This document shows positions 15,682 through 22,089 of a DNA stretch of 25,494 nucleotides, piece after piece. The position numbers were made by a program, and so were the translations under genes. The notes under the pieces are model-generated. The model saw only the letters and a list, made by a program, of their open reading frames with translations, was not told the origin of the DNA and made no database searches. Positions within the stretch are counted from its first letter, which is position 1; every line of letters begins with the position of its first letter. Source of the stretch: Frankiaceae bacterium (GTDB lineage: Bacteria > Actinomycetota > Actinomycetes > JAFAQI01); the NCBI GenBank assembly GCA_030840545.1, contig JAVEEH010000259.1, positions 1-25,494 of the forward strand. The letters run 5' to 3'.

Positions 15682-16122
15682 TCAGCTGGCGGTGACGGTA
15701 ACCGTCCAGTTCCCACTATTTCCGGTGCATCGCATCGCCTCGCCGCAGGACTGCCGGCTCGCACTGAGCCGGGCGGTGCCGGCTGCGTTGACGTCGTAGG
15801 TCGCGGTCACCGTGCCGCAACCGGTGCCCGGCGCGTGCGGGCATCCGGAACCTCCACCGGCGATGCTGGGCGCGGTGCCGACGGACAGCACGGCCCCGCT
15901 CGGGTCGGCCAACGCCCAGTAGGTGCTGTGCAAGGTGACGACCAGATGGTCGCCGACATGCGCCGTGACTGTCGTGCCGTTGGCCGGCTCGGCGAGGTGG
16001 ACGGTCGCGCCGCCGCCGCTTCCCGGGCCCACCGAGTCGGTGGGTGACGACGACGAGCCGCATGCGGTCGCGGTCAAGGTGGCGGCGACCGCAACCGCGC
16101 GCAGAAGTCGGGTCAGGTCCAT
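15682..16122 (-). CDS. Lipoprotein with Ig-like, possibly protease-inhibitor-like, domain
   Basis: A 146-residue predicted lipoprotein. The N-terminus has an Arg, a hydrophobic stretch and a lipobox-like LTATAC with Cys21 as the likely lipidated residue, then a Ser/Gly-rich spacer. Residues about 40-146 are all-beta: VTAHVGDHLVVTLHSTYWAL, then a Gly-rich loop, then TARLSASRQSCGEAMRCTG and a final strand WTVTVTAS. The order (VGD strand, YW loop, G-T-A-x-L strand) resembles chagasin-type (I42) inhibitors, but the classical NPTTGY motif is absent, so that is only an inference. Four mature Cys probably form two disulfides. ATG 16122 has GAGGAAGG 6 nt upstream. It lies 79 bp downstream of the HEYSE-motif gene on the same strand, behind a strong hairpin. 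Confidence 0.75.
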   Translation of the reverse strand: MDLTRLLRAVAVAATLTATACGSSSSPTDSVGPGSGGGATVHLAEPANGTTVTAHVGDHLVVTLHSTYWALADPSGAVLSVGTAPSIAGGGSGCPHAPGTGCGTVTATYDVNAAGTARLSASRQSCGEAMRCTGNSGNWTVTVTAS

Positions 16123-16128
16123 CGGGCA

Positions 16129-16136
16129 CCTTCCTC
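16129..16136 (-). promoter_or_regulatory. Strong ribosome-binding site of the lipoprotein gene
   Basis: GAGGAAGG on the minus strand ends 6 nt before ATG 16122. It fixes this start and contrasts with the leaderless starts elsewhere in the window. Confidence 0.7.
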
Positions 16137-16144
16137 TCGCTGAT

Positions 16145-16185
16145 GAGACGGCCGGCCGGTCCCGCAGGATCCGGCCGACCGTCTC
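16145..16185 (-). terminator. Stem-loop terminator after the HEYSE-motif gene
   Basis: GAGACGGCCGGCCGG (16145-16159) pairs with CCGGCCGACCGTCTC (16171-16185), 14 of 15 positions, around an 11-nt loop. It sits 17 nt past the stop codon of the 16202-18073 gene. There is no T-run, common for actinobacterial terminators. It lies upstream of the lipoprotein gene on the same strand, so it probably separates the two transcripts or dampens read-through. Confidence 0.6.
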
Positions 16186-16201
16186 GAAATTCGGCGGGAG
16201 G

Positions 16202-18073
16202 TCAGCTCACGTTGACTGCCGTGTCATCGACGACGAAGGACGTCTGCAACGACGAGTCCTCGGTCCCGGTGAACTTGACCGTGACCGTCTGTCCCGCGAA
16301 GCCCGCCAGACTGAACGACTTCTGGCTGTAGCCGGTCGCCTTGTTCAGGTTGGAGTAGGTCGCGAGCGTCGTGGTGCCGACCTGGACGGTGAGCTTGTCG
16401 TAGGCCGTCGCGGTCGTCGTCTCGGCCGTGTCGATGTGCAACCAGAACGAGAACGTGTAGGACGAGCAGCCCGCCGGCAGCGTCACCGACTGGGACAGAG
16501 TGTCGGTGTGGGTCGTGCCGTAGCCGTCGAGCCATGCCTTCCACGAGCCACTGTGCGCGGCCTCACCGGCGGAGCCGTCGACGACGCCGGCTGAAGCCGT
16601 CCACGGCGCAGCCGCTCCGGTTTCGAAGCCGGGGTTGCCGAGCTTCTGGCCGGGTGCCGGGCAGCCGCCACCACCGGATGAGCTGATCGTCCAGGTGAAG
16701 GCCGTCGAGCCCTTGGCGTTGGTGGTGTCGGTTGCGGTGACGGTGACCGAGTAGGTGCCGGCGGTTGACGGTGTGCCCGAGATCAGCCCGGTGGAGGCGC
16801 CGATGGACAGGCCGGCCGGCAGGCCGCTGGCGGTGTAAGTCAGCGTCTGCCCGGCGGCGGAGTCCGAAGCCCTGATCTGCAGGCTCGTCGCAGTGCCGAC
16901 GGTGCCGGTCTGGTTACCGGGGTTGGTGACCGTCACGGTGTTGCCGGTGCCACCGCCACCGCCCACGATCGGGTGCGAGATCTGGCAGCCTGCGGCGTCG
17001 TTCGAGTACGTCGACTGCATCGCGAACGAGCCGGTCGCGAAGGAGATGTTCTGCGCGCCGCCGGTGCCTCCGACACCCACCCACGCGCACTTGTCGGCGT
17101 TCTCGTAACCCTGGATGTCGGTCCAGCCTCCGGCCGGGTTCTGGTCGGTGATCGTCTCGGAATACTCGTGCCCTTCGACGATCGTCACGCCGTCGAGGGC
17201 GCCCGCGGTGCCGGCGTTGACGTAGTTCTGGCCGCAGCTCGTGCCGGCATCCGGCAGGTACGGGAGGTTGGTGAACGCGACGTCGCCGACTGTCGACGAG
17301 ACGCCGCCTCCGGTCAGGGTCGTGTCGCCGTTCCAGTCGTGCCACGCGCAGAAGCCGCCGGTCTTGTAGTTGTCCGGGTTGGCGCCGGGCGGCGCGACGA
17401 CGACGTACTGGGCGTTGCGGTTGCTCGCAGCGCTGGTGTTGCCGAAATGGCTTGCCGCCTTGACGGCCTCGACTCCGATGGCGTGGCCACTGGCCGCCGT
17501 CGGTGAAGCGGCGGCCGTGTCGGCCCAGACACCGGCGTAGGCGCCCCCGGTCGGATAGGCGACGTGTGGCGCCGAGGCCGGGCAGGTCGTCGCTCCCGCG
17601 GCGACTCCTTCACAGAACTGCGTCATGACGCCGGACCAGGTCTCGCCGTTGGTCCCGACTCCCTTGAACAGCTGCTGCAACCGCGGGGCCACACCTTTCG
17701 TGTCGCCGGTCAACGTCAGGTTGCCGAAGCTGTCGGTGCCGCTCGACCCCCACTGCGAGCCCCAGAAGATGAGATAGACCTTCTCCGCGCCGGTGGTGAC
17801 GCCGATGCCGTCCACGCCGCCGCCATAGCGCAGCGGACCGGAGCCGGTGGCGGCTGCCGCCGCGTGCTTGCGCTGTGCCTGCGCCGACGCCTGGGTCGGG
17901 AAGACCCGTTTGCCCTGCGCGTGGCCGGCCGGCCGACCGGCCGAGCCGTCAGTCCCGCTGCCGCCGGCCGCGGCTGCGGGGGCGGTGAGCACTGCGCCGC
18001 TGACGGCGAGCGCGGCGACGGCGGTCACACCCAGTTGCGCGGCCAGCCGTCGGGCGGAGAGAGGTTGCGCCAT
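16202..18073 (-). CDS. Secreted multidomain protein with HEYSE putative metal site, Ig-like and C-terminal beta domains
   Basis: A 623-residue exported protein. The signal peptide ends at about residue 36 (APAAAA). The core domain (about 85-370) has VYLIFWGSQWG (99-109), GFCAWHDWNGDTT and IVEGHEYSETITDQNPAGGW (298-317), then GYENADKC (322-329). HExxE followed by Asp310, Glu324 and Asp327 looks like a metalloprotease-type site, though not the classical HExxH; the pattern also recalls EXORDIUM-like proteins. Residues 376-465 are a He_PIG-type Ig-like domain (SGLPAGLSIGASTGLISGTP). Residues 478-623 are a C-terminal beta domain starting LGNPGFETG, as in many secreted actinobacterial peptidases and glycan binders. 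ATG 18073 has AAGGGA 5 nt upstream; a frame extension to 18124 lacks such a site. A clear promoter lies at 18137-18165. A broken copy of the last domain lies at 15501-15617. Enzyme activity is not proven by sequence. Confidence 0.8.
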   Translation of the reverse strand: MAQPLSARRLAAQLGVTAVAALAVSGAVLTAPAAAAGGSGTDGSAGRPAGHAQGKRVFPTQASAQAQRKHAAAAATGSGPLRYGGGVDGIGVTTGAEKVYLIFWGSQWGSSGTDSFGNLTLTGDTKGVAPRLQQLFKGVGTNGETWSGVMTQFCEGVAAGATTCPASAPHVAYPTGGAYAGVWADTAAASPTAASGHAIGVEAVKAASHFGNTSAASNRNAQYVVVAPPGANPDNYKTGGFCAWHDWNGDTTLTGGGVSSTVGDVAFTNLPYLPDAGTSCGQNYVNAGTAGALDGVTIVEGHEYSETITDQNPAGGWTDIQGYENADKCAWVGVGGTGGAQNISFATGSFAMQSTYSNDAAGCQISHPIVGGGGGTGNTVTVTNPGNQTGTVGTATSLQIRASDSAAGQTLTYTASGLPAGLSIGASTGLISGTPSTAGTYSVTVTATDTTNAKGSTAFTWTISSSGGGGCPAPGQKLGNPGFETGAAAPWTASAGVVDGSAGEAAHSGSWKAWLDGYGTTHTDTLSQSVTLPAGCSSYTFSFWLHIDTAETTTATAYDKLTVQVGTTTLATYSNLNKATGYSQKSFSLAGFAGQTVTVKFTGTEDSSLQTSFVVDDTAVNVS

Positions 18074-18136
18074 TGACGTCCCTTCGATGTAGTTGTTTGC
18101 GACATCTGGGCGGTTGCCGCACATTTGGCGCGGCGG

Positions 18137-18165
18137 ACGCTAGACCGGCGGAACAAACGCGTCAA
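18137..18165 (-). promoter_or_regulatory. Promoter of the HEYSE-motif secreted protein gene
   Basis: On the minus strand TTGACG (18165-18160), a 17-nt spacer and TAGCGT (18142-18137) form a near-consensus housekeeping promoter. The start of transcription would be near 18130, giving a leader of about 57 nt before ATG 18073. It is the best -35/-10 pair in the window. Confidence 0.65.
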
Positions 18166-18209
18166 TATGCCGCGCGGGCCTGGAAGATGTTGCTTTGTGT
18201 CCGCGGCCG

Positions 18210-19922
18210 TCAGGCCAGCGCAGCAGCACCAGCCGCGCGCAGCCGATCGTGCAGGGCGGCGTTCTCGCGCCGGTCGGTCCGGACCTCGACGAGCCGGACA
18301 CCGCGTGGCGGCGCAGCCAGGGCCGTGGCCAGCTCGGACGCGGTGCGGACGTGGCAGTGGCCGACGTCGTACGCCGCCGCAAGGCGCGCCAGGTCCACGC
18401 CGTGTGGAGTGCCGAAGAGCCGCTCGAAGGTCGTGTCGTCGTCGCTGCCGGACTGGGGGAGCAGCGAGAAGATGCCGCCACCGTCGTTGTTGACAACGAC
18501 AAACGTGATGTCGGCGTGTGCCGGCCCGAGCAGGCCGTTGACGTCGTGCAGCAAGGACAGGTCGCCGGTGAGTGCATAGGTGGGGCCGTCGTGGGCGAGG
18601 GCGACACCGGTCGCCGTCGAGACGAAGCCGTCGATGCCGGAGACGCCGCGGTTGGCGATCACGCGCAGGCCCTCGCGCGGCGCCATCGTCAGGTCCAGGT
18701 CGCGGATGGGCATGCTCGAAGCGACGACCAGCGTCGCACCGGATGGCAGCAACGCGGCGACATCACGTGCGACTCGAGGCTCGGTCAGCGTGTTGGTCTC
18801 GTCGAGGACACCGTCAATCGCACTGGTCACCGATCCCGCAGCTGCCAACCATTCGGAGCGCCAGTGGGGGTCGCCGACCACAGCTACGGCGGCGAGCGTC
18901 TCGGCGTCACAACGGAAGACGGCCGCACTCGTGCGGGTCGGGTCCCACCAGGAACCGTCGCGGTCGACGACGACGTGCGGCGTCGCCGCGAGCCACGTCG
19001 ACAGCGCGCGCGACAGTCCTAGCCGTCCGGACACGATGACGAGTTCGGGGACATGGGTGGACACGAATCGCTCGTTCGCCAGCAATGCGTCACTGCCACG
19101 CAGGGCGCCGGGTCCTCGGCGGGCATTGCTGTGCGGCTCGGCGATCAGCGGCCAGCCGGCGCGGTCGGCGAACGCGACGAGGGCCTCCGCGTCCGCGGAC
19201 GACAGGCCGTCGCCGGCGACGACCACCCCTCGGTCGGCCGCGGCGATGCGCTGCACGAGCTCCGGCGGAGGCGGAGCGGCTATGCGCGCCGATGCGGTCC
19301 ATGGCGAGCCGCCGGCCCGGCCCGCCAGCGAGTGCGGGAAGCCGACGCCGTCGTCGGCCGGCGTCAGCGGTTCGCGCAGCGCGAGGTTGAGGTGCACCGG
19401 CCCGGCCGGCCCGCCGGATGCACCGGTCAGGACAGCCACGGCCCGCGACACCAGCGAGCGCCAGTGCCGGACGGAGTCCGGACGCGACTCGGGCACACCG
19501 ACGTCGCAGGACCACCGCACGGCTGTGCCATAGAGCCCGGTCTGGTCGATCGTCTGGTTGGCTCCGACCCCGCGCAGCTCCGGTGGCCGATCCGCCGTCA
19601 GCAGCAGCAACGGCACGCGCGACTGGTCGGCCTCGAGCACCGCGGCGTGGAAGTGCGCGGCGGCTGTGCCGGAGGTGCAGAGGACGGGCACGGGCCGGCT
19701 GGTCGTGCGTGCCAGGCCGAGGGCGAGAAACGCCGCTGACCGTTCGTCGATGCGGACATGCAGCCGGATGCTCGGGTGATCGGCCAGCGCCAGCGCGATC
19801 GGCGTCGACCGCGACCCCGGTGCGAGCACGGCGTCGGTGACTCCGTGCCGGACCAGCTCGTCGACGACGACGAGCGCGAACGCGTGCCCGGCGTTGCGGG
19901 CCGTGGTGTCACCGCCCGGCAC
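18210..19922 (-). CDS. menD: 2-succinyl-5-enolpyruvyl-6-hydroxy-3-cyclohexene-1-carboxylate synthase
   Basis: Thiamine-diphosphate enzyme that joins isochorismate and 2-oxoglutarate (SEPHCHC synthase) in menaquinone synthesis. 570 residues, normal for MenD. The N-terminal Pyr domain starts VVVDELVRHGVTDAVLAPGS and has RIDERSAAFLALGLAR, with the catalytic Glu in DERSA, and LCTSGTAAAHFHAAVLEADQ. The C-terminal PP domain has ANRGVSGIDGFVSTATGVAL and the ThDP/metal motif GDLSLLHDVNGL...NNDGGGIFSLLPQ. The start is GTG 19922, chosen because GGAGG lies 9 nt upstream and because it gives the usual short lead before the first helix; an ATG at 19964 has no ribosome-binding site. It overlaps the end of menC by 14 nt, so translation is coupled. 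Confidence 0.94.
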   Translation of the reverse strand: MPGGDTTARNAGHAFALVVVDELVRHGVTDAVLAPGSRSTPIALALADHPSIRLHVRIDERSAAFLALGLARTTSRPVPVLCTSGTAAAHFHAAVLEADQSRVPLLLLTADRPPELRGVGANQTIDQTGLYGTAVRWSCDVGVPESRPDSVRHWRSLVSRAVAVLTGASGGPAGPVHLNLALREPLTPADDGVGFPHSLAGRAGGSPWTASARIAAPPPPELVQRIAAADRGVVVAGDGLSSADAEALVAFADRAGWPLIAEPHSNARRGPGALRGSDALLANERFVSTHVPELVIVSGRLGLSRALSTWLAATPHVVVDRDGSWWDPTRTSAAVFRCDAETLAAVAVVGDPHWRSEWLAAAGSVTSAIDGVLDETNTLTEPRVARDVAALLPSGATLVVASSMPIRDLDLTMAPREGLRVIANRGVSGIDGFVSTATGVALAHDGPTYALTGDLSLLHDVNGLLGPAHADITFVVVNNDGGGIFSLLPQSGSDDDTTFERLFGTPHGVDLARLAAAYDVGHCHVRTASELATALAAPPRGVRLVEVRTDRRENAALHDRLRAAGAAALA

Positions 19923-20850
19923 GGTCTGCCGCCTCCATGCGCTCGAGCCAGGATCGGGTGACATCAGGTGCGGCGCGCACGAGATCGGGATCGGGGTGGA
20001 CCGGACGCACCGGCAGCATGCCGTCGACCGGCAGCAACGAGTCGCGGGTGACGTCGGCAGCGAGCAGCGACACGGTGCCGAGCCCGCACGCGAACGGCAG
20101 CTCGGGCAACGCGGCGGCGAGCGCGACGCCGGCTGCGATGCCGACGGAGGTCTCGATCGCGCTGGACACGACAACGGGCAGCCCACATGCGTCCGCGACC
20201 TCGAGACAGCGACCCACCCCGCCGAGCGGCTGGACTTTCAGGACGACCAGATCCGCTGCCTCGAGGCCCGCGACGTGCAGCGGGTCCGCGGCCGTGCGGA
20301 TCGACTCGTCGGCGGCGAGCCGCACGTTGACCCGGCGGCGCAGCGCGGCCATCTCCTCGAGGGTGCGGACGGGTTGCTCGGCGTACTCGAGATCGAACTC
20401 GTCCAGCGCCTTGAGTGCGACGACCGCCTCGTCGACGGTCCAGGCGGCGTTGGCGTCGACCCGCAGCTTGCCATCGGGACCGAGTGCTGCGCGCACGGCC
20501 TCGACCCGCGCCAGGTCGTCCTTGAGGCTCTGGCCCTTCTCGGCGACCTTCACTTTCGCTGTGCGGCAACCCGACGCGTGCGTCATCTCGTGCGCCTGCT
20601 GCGGACCAACGGCCGGCACGGTCGTGTTGACGGCGATGTGGTCGCGCACCGCGGTGGGCCAGCCGGTCACCGCAGCTTCGCGGGCAGCGGCCAGCCAGGC
20701 GGCGCAGGTCCTGGCGTCGTATTCGGGGAATGGCGAGAACTCGCCCCACCCGGCCGGGCCCTGGATCAGCACCCCACTGCGCCGGTCCTGGCCACGAAAG
20801 CGCACCCGCATGGGTACGTCGAACACGAGTGTCTGCAAGCCCTCGCTCAT
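19909..20850 (-). CDS. menC: o-Succinylbenzoate synthase
   Basis: Enolase-superfamily dehydratase that makes o-succinylbenzoate from SHCHC. The 313 residues match the actinobacterial form. TAKVKVAEKGQSLKDDLARV carries the KxK catalytic pair (Lys in KVKV). LRVDANAAWTVDEA holds the first metal-binding Asp, EYAEQPV the second acid and LAADES the third. VLKVQPLGGVG has the Lys base on the other face. The first 35 residues form the capping domain. The start ATG 20850 overlaps the menA stop (ATGA), so menA-menC-menD form one translationally coupled unit. The last 14 nt overlap menD, and the menD ribosome-binding site lies inside menC. Confidence 0.93.
   Translation of the reverse strand: MSEGLQTLVFDVPMRVRFRGQDRRSGVLIQGPAGWGEFSPFPEYDARTCAAWLAAAREAAVTGWPTAVRDHIAVNTTVPAVGPQQAHEMTHASGCRTAKVKVAEKGQSLKDDLARVEAVRAALGPDGKLRVDANAAWTVDEAVVALKALDEFDLEYAEQPVRTLEEMAALRRRVNVRLAADESIRTAADPLHVAGLEAADLVVLKVQPLGGVGRCLEVADACGLPVVVSSAIETSVGIAAGVALAAALPELPFACGLGTVSLLAADVTRDSLLPVDGMLPVRPVHPDPDLVRAAPDVTRSWLERMEAADRAGR
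19932..19936 (-). promoter_or_regulatory. menD ribosome-binding site inside menC
   Basis: GGAGG on the minus strand ends 9 nt before GTG 19922. It decides the menD start over the upstream ATG at 19964, which has no such site. Confidence 0.55.
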
Positions 20851-21719
20851 GCCAGCAGCAGACCGACAGCGAGCAGCAGGGCCACCGCGAGCTCGAGCCG
20901 GCCGGTGCCGCCGAGGGCCGGGATCAGCGCGCGTCCGACACCTCCCTCGCGGACCGCCGTCACCGGCTCCTTGGCGAGGGGAATCGCCAGCAGAACGAGC
21001 ACCGGCCAGGCGGAGCGGGATGCCAGCGGCACCCCGACCGCGGCGAGAACGAGCGCAATCACGATGAGGCTGACGAACAGCAGCCTGGTGCGGGCTTCGC
21101 CGATGCGCACCGCGAGGGTGCGCTTGCCGGCGACGGCGTCGGTCGGCACGTCGCGCAGGTTGTTGACGACGAGTATCGCCACGGCAAGCAGCCCGGTGGC
21201 GACGCCGCCGACCCATGCGGCGGCCGGGATCTCGCGGTGCTGGACGTAGGCGGAGCCGGCGGTGGCAACCAGTCCGAAGAAGAGAAAGACGAAGACCTCG
21301 CCGAGCCCCTCCGAGGCGTAGGGGCGAGGGCCGCCGCTGTAACCCAGCAGCGCGACGAACGAGCCCAGCCCGATGAGCAGCAGCCACCAGGAGACGGATG
21401 CGGCCAAGGCCACGCCGGCCGCGGCGGCGACCGCGATCGCGACGAAGACGGCGCCGAGCATCCGGGGCGGCGACACCAGTCCGCTGGCGACGGCGCGGCG
21501 AGGACCGGCCCGCTGCACCGTGTCGATGCCGCGGACCCCGTCGAAGTAGTCGTTGGCGAAGTTGACCGCGATCTGCACCGAGAGCGCGACGGCCAGGGCG
21601 AGCGCGAACCGCCACCAGACCAGCCCGCCGTCACTCGCTCCGGCCGCGGTGCCGACCAGGACGGGGGCCGCGGATGCCGGCAGCGTGCGTGGCCGAGCGG
21701 CCTCTACCCAGACGTTCAC
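20847..21719 (-). CDS. menA: 1,4-Dihydroxy-2-naphthoate polyprenyltransferase
   Basis: UbiA-family membrane enzyme that prenylates 1,4-dihydroxy-2-naphthoate, giving demethylmenaquinone. The 290-residue protein has about eight or nine hydrophobic helices. The first Asp-rich motif is NFANDYFDGVRGIDTV (about 53-68), which binds Mg-diphosphate; the second is NNLRDVPTDAVAGKRTLAVR (about 191-210). ARPRTLPASAAPVLVGTA at the N-terminus is typical of MenA. GTG 21719 has GAGG about 10 nt upstream. It is the first gene of the menA-menC-menD unit and overlaps menC by 4 nt. A perfect inverted repeat lies 23-38 nt upstream. Confidence 0.95.
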   Translation of the reverse strand: MNVWVEAARPRTLPASAAPVLVGTAAGASDGGLVWWRFALALAVALSVQIAVNFANDYFDGVRGIDTVQRAGPRRAVASGLVSPPRMLGAVFVAIAVAAAAGVALAASVSWWLLLIGLGSFVALLGYSGGPRPYASEGLGEVFVFLFFGLVATAGSAYVQHREIPAAAWVGGVATGLLAVAILVVNNLRDVPTDAVAGKRTLAVRIGEARTRLLFVSLIVIALVLAAVGVPLASRSAWPVLVLLAIPLAKEPVTAVREGGVGRALIPALGGTGRLELAVALLLAVGLLLA

Positions 21720-21741
21720 GCGGTCGGCCTCACGGTTGCTA

Positions 21742-21757
21742 AGCCTGCCAGCAGGCT
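21742..21757. repeat. Perfect inverted repeat upstream of menA
   Basis: AGCCTGC-CA-GCAGGCT is a 7-bp perfect inverted repeat with a 2-nt centre. It sits between the 51-residue ORF and menA, both on the minus strand. It could be a short terminator for the small ORF, a structure in the menA leader, or an operator; no T-run follows on either strand. Confidence 0.4.
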
Positions 21758-21794
21758 CCCGCCGACGCTGCCGCGGGTGGACGCAGTGCCGCGG

Positions 21795-21950
21795 TCAGGC
21801 CGCGCCGCGGCTCAGTGCCAGCAGCCAGTCGGCGTCGCCACCTTCGGTGGCATACAGCTCTGAGGCGTCCGGCGGTGTTGCGAGGTCGAGCAGCAGCGCG
21901 ATCGGAACTCGCGCGGCGAGGAGCATCATGACCTTCTGGTCCTTGCTCAT
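21795..21950 (-). CDS. Small ORF, 51 residues, unknown
   Basis: A short minus-strand frame, ATG 21950 to TGA 21795-21797. The protein starts MSKDQKVMMLLAARVPIALL, so it has a basic start, a short hydrophobic stretch (about 8-24) and then an acidic segment with SELYATEGGDADWLLALS. GTGGAG lies 6 nt upstream of the ATG, a fair ribosome-binding site. The composition (mixed hydrophobic and acidic, codon third positions mostly G/C) fits a translated gene. The hydrophobic stretch is short for a full membrane span and could instead be an amphipathic helix. I do not recognise the family. It precedes menA on the same strand and diverges from the FadE25-like gene, so it could belong to either context. 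Confidence 0.5.
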   Translation of the reverse strand: MSKDQKVMMLLAARVPIALLLDLATPPDASELYATEGGDADWLLALSRGAA

Positions 21951-22037
21951 GGTGCACTCCACTTCCGGAAATGTCCTCTTCCGTATCGGGCCGAACGGAG
22001 CAGCAACTGTTGCGCCATTCGGGCGAACCCCTGCTCG

Positions 22038-22058
22038 CAGGCATGGGAGTCATGCCTG
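22038..22058. promoter_or_regulatory. Palindromic operator candidate upstream of FadE25-like gene
   Basis: CAGGCATG-ggagt-CATGCCTG is a perfect 8-bp inverted repeat with a 5-nt centre. It ends 19 nt before the TAGGAT -10 element, so it covers the place where a -35 would lie. Because the mRNA appears leaderless, it is upstream of transcription and more likely a protein-binding site than an RNA hairpin. The regulator is unknown. Confidence 0.5.
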
Positions 22059-22077
22059 ACCACGAGGGGCGCGGCCC

Positions 22078-22083
22078 TAGGAT
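22078..22083 (+). promoter_or_regulatory. -10 element, leaderless promoter of FadE25-like gene
   Basis: TAGGAT is followed by TTTGCT (6 nt) and GTG 22090. No Shine-Dalgarno is present. Confidence 0.6.
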
Positions 22084-22089
22084 TTTGCT

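Noticed and set aside
14118..18073. Possibility that the secreted block is a mobile element or phage island.
   Set aside because: No transposase, integrase, tRNA, direct repeat boundary or composition break was seen; the duplicate remnant alone is not evidence of mobility.
20851..21615. Open minus-strand extension of menC to 568 codons.
   Set aside because: It overlaps menA out of frame; the MenC fold starts at ATG 20850, which overlaps the menA stop.
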